From NCBI GenBank assembly GCA_032718475.1, contig JAUCBJ010004144.1, positions 62,001 to 126,000 of the forward strand: DNA of 64,000 bases, in the 5' to 3' direction. The translations under genes were made by a program, and so were the position numbers. Source of the stretch: Nemertoderma westbladi (taxonomy: Eukaryota > Xenacoelomorpha > Nemertodermatida > Nemertodermatidae). Shown one piece after another: positions 55,717 through 64,000 of this stretch. The notes beneath the pieces were generated by a model. It had not been told where the DNA came from. It was given only the letters and a program-made list of their open reading frames with translations, and ran no database searches. How positions within the stretch are numbered: position 1 is the stretch's first letter; each line of letters starts with the position of its first letter.

Positions 55717-58460
55717 TGTCAGCCCAGACACTAGAAGTTAGGTTTGAGCCCAGTAGCCCAGACAAAGTTTTGACAAAGAGAATTTGCTTATCGACTTTAA
55801 GTAGACTATTTGACCCGATGAACTTTATCAGTCTGGTAATATTACAGGCACGAGCTTGCATGAGGAAAATTTGGTTGTCCAACCTAGAGTGGGACGAACC
55901 AATATCTCCTATACATGGAAAGCAGTGGAGAGAGTGGGAAGCCGAGTTGCATCTATTGAAAAATATAGATGTACCCCGATCCTACTTTCCGAATCAGCTG
56001 GTATTCCCAGCTGATTTAGAGCTCCATTTATTTAGTGACGCAAGTGACACCGGCTTTGGTATGGTAGCCTACCTTCGCCGAGAGGTAAGTCAGGATAAAT
56101 TTGAGACGGCCTTTGTGACTTCTAGATCAAAGACAATGCCGGTCAAATACATGACTGTCCCTCGTGCAGAGTTACAGGCGGCAGTAATTTCAGTCGAGGT
56201 AAGTAAGCAGATAATTGAGGAGTTAGACACGACGTTGACCTTATTCTATTGGACGGACGCATCCTTAGTGTTAGTATACATTGCAGCCGACAATATTGCA
56301 CTAAAGACATTTGTGGCCAACAGACGCGCTCAGATCGTCGACTTTTCGACGAAGGAACAATGGAGACATTGTCCGGGAGTGTTAAACCCGGCCGACATAA
56401 CTTCGAGAGGTGCAATGCCGGCGGAATTCTGTCAGGAAGAGTCGCAGGAGTTTTGGTTGCATGGACCTGATTTTCTAACGAGGACACAGGAACATTGGCC
56501 AGAGCGACTAAAGATAGTGACCAATCCGATGCCTGAAGATGCAGAAGTCAAGGTGGAGAAAGTCTCTAAGTCAAAGTCTACAGCCAATCTCAAGTCATTG
56601 GAGCGGCCTGAAGAGTCATTGGAGCGGCCTGAAGAGTCATTGGAGCGGCCCGGAGACCTGTCAGACCAACAGACTTACGTGACTACTAGGTCCGGAAGGG
56701 TAAGTTATGACATAAAACCACCCTTACTGACTAGACGACGGTCACAATTAGTGAGTGACGGACAGAAAATGACCGACACAATGGAGCCTTTGGTTTCCAA
56801 ACCTGCGGGTTTGGATTCGAAACTTCCATTAGTTAGCGGACAACCGTCGCTGGCATTAGAGTCATGCAGTATTTATGACAAATTACTAAATTTGTCTGCC
56901 TCTTGGCTGACAATTTGTAAAAGAACTGCGTGGTTAAGCCGATACATTTCGTACCTTTGTATAAAACATTTGGAACAATTAGGAGAACGAACGAGCACTA
57001 ATAGTGAGCGAATTCAGAAATTGAAACAACCTCTGACAGAGGATGAGATTGATCGAGCGGAATTAAAGCATTTGAAGCACTATCAAATGTGTGCCTTCCC
57101 AAAAGAATTCCATCTATTATCGGCTCAACGACCAGTTCTCTATAAACCCCTTAGAAAATGGAGTCCATTAATCCATAAGGGTTTGATTTGTCATAGATCG
57201 AGAATCCAGACTGTCGACATAAACTCACAGTTTAGGTTCCCAGTGATAATCCCTAGTCACCCAATAGAATTGCAAAGAGCGATTCTATGGGATATACACA
57301 AGAGGTTGCATCACGCGGGAAGGTTACACTGTTTGTCGGCAGCGAGACAGCGATTCATTCTATTGCAGCCAAGCAGGGCAGTAGGCACTATGTACGATGC
57401 CTGTCTGGTTTGCAAGAGGGTGAACGCTAGAGTATTGGAACAGGATATGGCTGAACTCCCGGAAGCGAGAGTGCAGGCATATGACCCACCTTTTACGAAC
57501 ACAGGGGTGGACTGCTTTGGTCCGATTGAAGCAAAGAGTGGACGGCTGACCCACAAGCGATGGGGTCTGCTACTGACATGCATGGCGAGTAGAGCCATAC
57601 ATATCGAGCGTGTGGCAGACATGTCGACCAAATCTCTGCCCCTGGCCTTAAAGAGATTTATGGCCAGGAGAGGACTAGTAAAGGCGTTCTACTCTGACAA
57701 GGGTACAAACTTTGTCGGAGGGAATAGCGAGTTGAACGCGGCTCATAAAGCGGCACAGAATAAGGAAATTTCTGCAGCACTTTTGCCGCAGAGAATAGAG
57801 TGGAGATTTAATACTCCAGAAAGTCCTTGGAGAGGAGGAAGTTGGGAGCGTTTAGTTCGTTCCATAAAACAGGCCATTGCAAAGACATTGCCTGTAAATA
57901 AACAACTTACCGACGACGAGCTGGTCACAGCTTTCATCGAAATCGAGCATACACTAAACTCGAGGCCGATAGCTATGTTGCCAGACGGCGTTGCATTAAC
58001 GCCGAATCATTTGCTAATGCAGAGTCCAGCATTTCTTGTGCCGGCATCAGAACCCATTAGTGCCGACCTATATAGTCGTAAAAGCTGGAAAGTGACTCAA
58101 TTTGTGGCGTACAAATTCTGGGAATATTGGCGGGAATATTATCTTCCCACCATATCCATCAGAACAAAGTGGTACAAAACGGTTCGGAGCCTCCAAAGAG
58201 GAGACTATGTATTGATAACCGAGCCGATTGTCAAGAGAAAATATTGGGAGACTGGAGTGATCTTGCATATACACCCAGACGTGCAAAACATAGTGCGCAC
58301 AGTCACTGTGAAAATTAGGTGCAAGTGTTCGCACCCAAAGAAGTGTAAAACTAATGGTTTACACACCTTGGACCGACCGGTCCAAGATATCGTGTTATTA
58401 GAGGAGACACGCATCGAGACAGGAGATTATAATTTGTCTCCTGCCTCAAAACAAAATTAG
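55717..58460 (+). pseudogene. pol: BEL-C RNase H-like domain and integrase, copy 2 (full-length C-terminus)
   Basis: Same domain order as copy 1: SDASDTGFG, NPADITSRG, SLERPEE repeats, integrase zinc finger, VDCFGP, YSDKGTNFVGG and SPWRGGSWERLV. The DUF5641-like end is undisturbed (VILHIHPDVQN ... VLLEETRIETGDY). It differs from copy 1 by a few residues (for example FISLVIL for FISPVIL). All three integrase catalytic residues are present. It is separated from the RT only by the LINE fragment. Confidence 0.88.
56797..56814 (+). repeat. Class B hairpin in linker, copy 2
   Basis: Identical to 49116-49133. Confidence 0.9.
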
Positions 58461-59173
58461 TGTTGGACGCAACTCACTTTGTATGCATTCCTCGTATGCA
58501 AATACAAGGAAATGCATAGGAGCGGGGTTGTGGTGATTTGCGTTGAGAATTTGTCTGGTGGGTATCAAGACAAAAATTTTATTTTCAAAATTTTTGGAAA
58601 ATTAAAAATTTAAAAAATTAGAGTGAACCCAAGACAATTCCAGACGCTGTGTATAGACGCGTTTTAGAATTCGTCTATAGATATACAGTAATTTGAAAAG
58701 TCGTGAAGCCTGGAAAATAGCATTTAGAAACCATGGTGACGGCTATATTACTTAGGAGTGTAAATTGAGTTTAGCAACTTCCACAGATTGGTGCCAACAG
58801 TACAACTAGGGTGCTAAAGGTTAGTAGCACCAGAGGCGTACGCGGACCCCACTCAGTAGTTTGCAGTGAAGTGTGATGTTCGATTATCAAACCTGTGTGT
58901 TTGGTATAAGTCGAGCCTTTCTAACTACTGTAGTTTTAGTACGAGTAATGGGAGTAGTTTGGGCATCAAAAAGTGAGTTGGTCACGGCCAGTTTATCTCC
59001 AAAGTTTTTGCGCTATGCATGGGAATAGGTTAGAGGATAGTTAGTTAGGAAGAGACGGGATCTAGAGAGTCGAACCTGAACTGCTGGAAGGCGGCCGGGT
59101 AGCTCGGGAAGTTTGTCCCTCCGCATCATCTAACTGATTTATCCACAGTTTGCGTAACGGACTATTGGAATAT

Positions 59174-59551
59174 ATGTATTTGCGGCACGATGAACCGCTA
59201 CCTGCCTTCCGAGATCAATTCGACGGAATGCATCTGCACCGGAGGACTCGAGGCGAGGATCAGGAGACGCCGGAAATCATCAGCGTGTACAAGTTGTTTT
59301 ACAAGTGTGGTGAATGCATGAACAAACAAGACGTGGCGATTCCCGACCGACTAGACGAGCAACATCCAGAACCGATATTAACGCGATGTCCAGCTCACCA
59401 GTTCCTTAGATACAATGAGGGAGGTTACCCAATGAGCAACCCGATGATCAGTATCGACTTTAGCGGAAAGCGACCTCCGAGACCCATTACGCCGACCGTT
59501 ACGACTTTAGATCCATATACGGAGATTAAACCTGTTCGACACCCAGTTTGA
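59174..59551 (+). CDS. Small accessory ORF in BEL-C 3' region, copy 2 (unknown function)
   Basis: 125 codons from ATG. It keeps the C-x2-C-x23-C-x2-H pattern and differs from copy 1 at about six residues, with no stop or frameshift, although the surrounding noncoding sequence has indels. A 9-bp deletion just upstream (ccacagtttgcg versus ccacagtgtaattggtttgcg) leaves the ORF intact. Confidence 0.45.
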   Translation: MYLRHDEPLPAFRDQFDGMHLHRRTRGEDQETPEIISVYKLFYKCGECMNKQDVAIPDRLDEQHPEPILTRCPAHQFLRYNEGGYPMSNPMISIDFSGKRPPRPITPTVTTLDPYTEIKPVRHPV

Positions 59552-59817
59552 TAGAGACGGCAGCGGCCATTTTGCTATACCGAGCCTACAAGGACCTAGA
59601 GGCGCGGCGCGAAGCGGCACGGGACTCGAGTTCCTGGACCACGTTCACTTCGCTTCACCAGGAGAGGAAACTCACGCCTGAGTATCCAGACGAGATTCGC
59701 CCCATCCATCCGTCTACTAACTATACCCACGATTCGCGATTTATACGGTATTTTATTTCAAATTATTTCGGGAAGTTTCGACGAACGCCTTATTAAGCCC
59801 GAATATGCCCAATCCTT

Positions 59818-59844
59818 TATATATCATTGTCGCTCTGATATATA
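59818..59844 (+). other. BEL-C 3' region stem-loop 1, copy 2
   Basis: Same sequence as 52150-52176. Confidence 0.75.
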
Positions 59845-60257
59845 CGTCTAGATTTATTACCCAGCGCACAATTGGCGGCCTAAGGAGACTCGTTTGGGGT
59901 CATTGACCTCTGAACGAGCGGAGGATCAGGAGGCTCACAGCTCGCGGAAAGTACCAGAAGGAGGAGTCATTGGCAAGCGTCAAGCCAAGGACGAGCAGTT
60001 TTATTCTATAGTTGAAGAAAGAGGAGTTGGCGGAGGCGCCCACAGGGACACGGCAAATAGGACGAGGCCGATGGAGGAGCACCAGTCGGGAGATAGTCGG
60101 TGCCTAGGGAACGTCGTCGCCGGTTCCGGGAAGTGACGCCTCAAGGATGCCGTCAACAGAGTCTACAGGGGGTAGACTGGTGTATCTGGGGAGGGGACAA
60201 ACGAGAGGAGCGAGCCCGAGAGACCCAGGAGCTAGCCGATGAGACTATAATATCACG

Positions 60258-60304
60258 GAGCGACAAACTCTAGACATATACATCATCGTCGCTCTGATGT
60301 ATAT
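60258..60304 (+). other. BEL-C 3' region stem-loop 2, copy 2
   Basis: Same sequence as 52618-52664: stem 60276-60285 with 60295-60304, and the loop-complementary GAGCGAC upstream. Confidence 0.75.
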
Positions 60305-61033
60305 CATAGGTTTTGATCAATCATTCGACTGGACTCATACACTAGTCGTATCCATGTTTTAGAATTTTATTGAAAGGAAATACTTTTACTTTATATTCCG
60401 TTGGAAATAGTAAATACTTTATACTATATTGATTTTGTGTATATGACTTTATTTGCTCTAAAGTTTATTGAAAGAGGCAAAGGAGGTGATTGGGGAGACA
60501 AACCCGCGGGTTTGGCTTACTCCTTTCACTTACCCGAGCAATCATCAAACCAAGATGATGCGTTTTATAAGAAATTAAGTAAAGTCCGAAAATGAAAGAA
60601 ATTATTACGTATTTTATATTTAGTTTGATTATCGGCCTTTAATGCAATTTAGTTAAAAATTTAGCCTCAAATACGTTTATATTTAGTTTATTTTGTTAAT
60701 GTTGATCATTAATTTGAGATGGGAAATGGGGGACATTGTCCTAGCCATGTTCCATTTCAATAGGTAGACCGTCAATTTGTAAATAAATGAAAGTAATATA
60801 TTTGTAAATTTAATTTGTATGTAATAATCGTTAAAATTGAGAGAGATAATATTTTTGTAATTTTAATTTGTATGCAATTCATTATGCAATATCTATAGCA
60901 ATATTTTGTAAATAGTAGAATTTATAGTAGCAAGTTATTTAGTTTATTTGAAAGAAATTTATTTTGTTTGTATACATCACCTTATACTCTTCTACAATTG
61001 GAGGGAAACATTGTATGATTTCCCTTGGAGCGG

Positions 61034-62629
61034 TGTTACGGTATATGGCGCTGTATCCACATTATTAGCCATCATACAGTATAATATGTTTGTTATTGTG
61101 CAGTACAATTATTTAGATAAGGCATAGTGCGGTGACATTTAGATAAGGGAGTTAAAACGCCCATATATTTTGAATTCATCCATTTTGTATAGTATGTAGC
61201 CCTATCTATGTAATTTTGTATTAGGATATAGGTAGATAGTCCCAGGGTAGCAAGTTTCTTGTTGGACCCTGGATACGGGCTTGCTGTTATTAGCCTCGAC
61301 ATGGCTAGCATCCAGGAACGCAATCCTAACCATTCAGCAGCCAGGGACGTGATCCATTACCATATATGGTAATAATTTGCGATTTTGGGAGCATGAGGTT
61401 CACAATCCGGCTTCCTTATTGGCCCAGCTGTTCCAGGTTGGTCTGATGGTGGGGCGGATTGGGGAGCCAATGAGAGAAATATTGCGTCATCCCTGTTGCA
61501 TCACCTATAAATTGGCTGTATTTCCGGTATGTGCATCTAGTTCTAGTTATCTAGTTATCTTAATCTTAATCTCTCAATCTAGTACCAGTGGCAGTATTGT
61601 AGTTTTGTTTCTGGTTAATTGTTAATCTTTCGTCTATCTTTCTGTTTTCTCAATCAATAACTGCAAATTACAATTTTGAATTATGGTTTCTACTTTGATT
61701 ATTAATTCCTATGTGATTTAAGGATTGCTATTGTGGATTGCGAATTGCGAATTGCGTGAATTGCGAATTGCGTGCATTGCGAATTGTGTAAGTGCGGATT
61801 GTACAATTGCGAAAAACAAGTGCCTAAGATTACGAACGCTTAGATAGGCGCTATTTTCCCTTTGATTGATTTCTATTTCTTAGTTTACTGTAAATAATTA
61901 CTGATTAGGTCAAAGTAATACAGTATTTTAGGCTGTTACATATTTGTGACTGTAATTAATTAGTAAAATTAAGAATTAGTACGCAGCATAGCGGAGAGTA
62001 GCTAAGGTAATAATTAGAGTACCGTAAACTATTCACGCTGAGTGGTTATTTGAATTAGCGGGCAATAAGCTAGATCGCAGTATTCAGTACGCAAAACGCA
62101 TTAGTAATTTGCTGGCCTAAAGCCAGCCGCAGACAAGTTTAGTCCCACTATAGGTATTAGCCCAAATAAACACTGTACCGATTTGATTATTTAAATATTC
62201 TCGCATTCACACATTCCGTTAGGGAAACCCAGTATTCGCGATTAGAAAGGACGTAGGCATTGGCGTACTTTAACAGTAAGATTAGGCCATAAGAATATAC
62301 TCTGAGTGTAAGACCTCTCACACTCGTCTTAAGTCAGCTTAGGGAGTCAATTCGGGTTTGTTGTTTTGGTTATTCCCGCGTGGCTCATATATTCGAACAG
62401 TTAGCTCTCTATCGAGTAATTGGTAGAGAAAGGAACAAGAAATTAGCAGGAGCCATAGAAAATTAGTAAAACATATTAGCGGACGGTAGGCGAGCGCCAT
62501 CCAACGGTAAGTAGCGGTTTTGTATTTAGCAACCCCTTACATTAGCAATAATACGCTCCTGATTGCCCTGTCTAATAAATAGAGCAGTTTTGTGTCTTTA
62601 TTGGTTAGGCCGGGGTAGTTTGTTTAACA
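61034..62629 (+). repeat. BEL-C 3' LTR (1596 bp)
   Basis: TGTTACGG to TTTAACA. Relative to the 5' LTR it lacks about 370 bp between the gtgatttaag string (~61722) and the attgcgaat tract. It otherwise differs at about a dozen positions. Confidence 0.93.
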
Positions 62630-62634
62630 GTATA
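62630..62634 (+). repeat. 5-bp target-site duplication of BEL-C, right copy (gtata)
   Basis: Directly follows TTTAACA; the LINE sequence resumes after it. Confidence 0.9.
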
Positions 62635-63240
62635 TGTGTACAAGCTGATCATTTCTACTTAGTTACCATAGTCTATATTTCTATTTATATTATATATTAT
62701 ATTATATATTCAGTATATTTGTGCTTGCTGTACTCTAGTTAATTGACTTGTGCAGAAATGAAATTGAATTTTTGGGTTCAGTCGACAGGAAATTGAGCAG
62801 ATATTAAACTTTTTGTTTAACGAATAATTCAATTTGATATGTAATAATGTATTTAATATGTTTAATGTTAAACAAAAAATTTAATGTGATTTATACTTTA
62901 TAGTGCTGTTTTAGAATTTGTAAATTTTGGTTCGTAAATCTGATTACTTTTGTGATTTTTCCTCTTTTTCTTTAATTGAAATTGTGCTGTGATTGATTGC
63001 AGGTAATATAAATCATTATTGTCGTTTATTTTTGGTCCAAAATAGATATACATTTACTTATTTATTACATAATAACTATATAAAATCCTACATTATATTA
63101 TTGTGCTATTTATGTCTGTCTAACTGTACGTGCATAATTATTTCTTATTCACTGTACGATAATAACAATAATAATAGACTTACCGTATTTTAGTAATTTA
63201 GTATTTTTGTATTACTGTATGTGCATTTGTAATCCTCTTC
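62635..63240 (+). pseudogene. CR1/Jockey-like LINE, last codons and 3' untranslated region
   Basis: Directly after the gtata duplication the LINE ORF2 frame continues for a few codons to TGA at 62646-62648. AT-rich noncoding sequence follows, including tata repeats at ~62680 and an ataataacaataataata tract at ~63161-63178 that may be the microsatellite-type 3' tail. The exact end against BEL-A is not resolved. Confidence 0.65.
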
Positions 63241-64000
63241 ACTGTAGATAGTGACAGCGGTGGAATTCCATTGTCTTTATATGTGAACATGGAGGAGGGT
63301 AGTACCCTTATGTATCACATAGGAGCGGGATTGAGTGTACAGTAGGAATTGAATTCCACTTGGAACCCACAAGTGAGACAATTTTTAAAAAATTATTAGA
63401 CAAATCCATTTAGTTGGATTTAAATTTAAGAAAAATGATTCTCCAGTGAATGCGAATTCTAGAATACAGCTAGTTAAAAATTAAAATTGGGGAAGACAAG
63501 AGCGGATGGAAGGCTTGCGAGCCTACCGATAAATTTTTTTGGAAAAAGAAAATCGGCCTTGTTCTACGTAGTCGTGTCTACTATTATTTAGACCGAATTA
63601 ATTCTCGACTGAATTATTTTTATTGGGAAAGTAGTTTGGGAAATTAAAAGGTGAGTATTTTAGACTCGCGGCTAGTTTACCCGGAATTCGTTTTTTATCG
63701 GCACAATTATTTGGATTAGGAGCCAGTGCGAAATCACGCGAACCCGAAGTCATTAGGCAAATGGGTTTGGGTTTTAGAGCAAAGTTGAGCCAAAAGCCGA
63801 CAAACTCTAAGTCACCTCACATCTAACCTCTGTTTGTGCTTCCTCTAGTAGAAACACTACATATACAGGGATTCACGCAGGAACAGGAGCACCAGGCACC
63901 GTTTAATCGTTATGGAGCCAAAACTTTAACGTGTTTGGAGTGGAGAGTATGGCTAGGAGTACAGCCAAGCTCGCTAAATCCAAGACGGATCCAAACATCA
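63241..64000 (+). mobile_element. BEL-A 3' noncoding region, running off the window
   Basis: cataggagcgggattg near 63318 resembles cataggagcggggttg in the BEL-C 3' region (50836), at a similar place after the integrase. The class A hairpin typical of BEL-A occurs at 63508. This fits continuation of BEL-A after the LINE insertion. No ORF over 60 codons is convincing here, and the 3' LTR would be outside the window. Confidence 0.5.
63508..63527 (+). repeat. Class A hairpin in BEL-A 3' region
   Basis: GGAAGGCTTGCGAGCCTACC, identical to the copies at 16801, 32563 and 32641, in noncoding sequence. Confidence 0.9.

Larger units (their letters stand above)
53900..61033 (+). repeat. Second copy of the internally duplicated BEL-C segment
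   Basis: Equivalent to 46220-53395, offset 7680-7681 bp. In this copy the protease-end/RT junction and the integrase C-terminus are in frame, so it preserves coding sequence that copy 1 has lost. Confidence 0.93.
58461..61033 (+). other. BEL-C 3' noncoding region, copy 2
   Basis: As 50785-53395 but lacking a 29-bp segment near 59930. Carries the hairpins at 58887, 59818, 60276 and 60498. A cccttggagcgg precedes the 3' LTR. Confidence 0.85.
38101..62629 (+). mobile_element. BEL-C: young BEL/Pao retrotransposon with internal 7.68-kb tandem duplication
   Basis: Long LTRs with TGTTA...TAACA ends (38101-40088, 61034-62629) are flanked by gtata, and they differ by only about a dozen substitutions plus one deletion. 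Order: 5' LTR, leader, gag, protease, RT, RNase H, integrase, 3' region (50785-53395), U3 fragment (53396-53899), then protease-end/RT/RNase H/integrase again (53900-58460), 3' region again (58461-61033) and 3' LTR. The two pol to 3' UTR copies are offset by 7680-7681 bp and differ at scattered sites. Total length is 24.5 kb against the ~16.8 kb expected without the duplication. Confidence 0.93.

Overview
This window is repeat DNA from an animal nuclear genome. I found no host protein-coding gene, no rRNA and no convincing functional tRNA. BEL/Pao LTR retrotransposons, a Gypsy element and several poly(A)- or microsatellite-tailed LINEs sit beside a long ~415-bp satellite. BEL/Pao elements are restricted to animals and are absent from mammals and birds, so an invertebrate (or possibly a fish) is likely. 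I cannot name the species.

Layout. Positions 1-12099 are a satellite array of about 30 monomers of ~415 bp, with a recurrent ~355-bp deletion variant and a partial four-monomer higher-order unit. The array stops abruptly at 12099/12100. Almost everything after that reads as a nest of elements inside one BEL element, here called BEL-A. Its 5' LTR and leader are about 12100-14928, its decayed gag is 14929-17697, its decayed pol is 32428-36890, and its 3' noncoding part is about 63240 to beyond 64000. A second, more divergent BEL (BEL-B, ~17698-32420) interrupts BEL-A. BEL-B itself contains a 5'-truncated LINE with poly(A) and an 11-bp target duplication (17891-19070), a complete but internally deleted Gypsy element on the minus strand (21008-24347, 168-bp LTRs, target duplication caaat), and a 1.58-kb foldback element (25931-27513). 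Past the BEL-A integrase lies the 3' part of a CR1/Jockey-like LINE (~36892-38100). It is split five codons before its stop by a third, young BEL (BEL-C, 38101-62629, target duplication gtata), and resumes at 62635.

BEL-C is the best preserved element. It has 2-kb LTRs with TGTTA...TAACA ends, gag, protease, RT, RNase H, integrase, and a 2.6-kb 3' region with a conserved small ORF. It carries a 7.68-kb internal duplication: protease-end to 3' UTR plus an exact U3 fragment (53396-53899), then the same pol and 3' UTR again. The U3 fragment ends about 24 nt after the TATA box, at the expected transcription start, which suggests a template switch during reverse transcription. A LINE fragment inside pol is present in both copies and therefore predates the duplication.

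The most unusual signal is not a gene. Each of the two related BELs (A and C) carries its own short hairpin of 18-20 nt with a YGYG-type tetraloop, dispersed through gag, pol and 3' UTR. Copies fall in all three reading frames and, in BEL-C, show compensatory stem changes. BEL-C also has two 3' UTR stem-loops with different but fully paired stems and the same 9-nt loop motif. The sense strand of BEL-C gag-pol is strikingly rich in the 5' splice-site hexamer GGTAAG. These point to RNA-level functions that the protein annotation does not explain.

All coding entries are transposable-element genes, most of them broken. Several open frames here have only TTG or GTG at their 5' end and no ATG start; they are given as fragments of reading frames rather than as genes with a true start.
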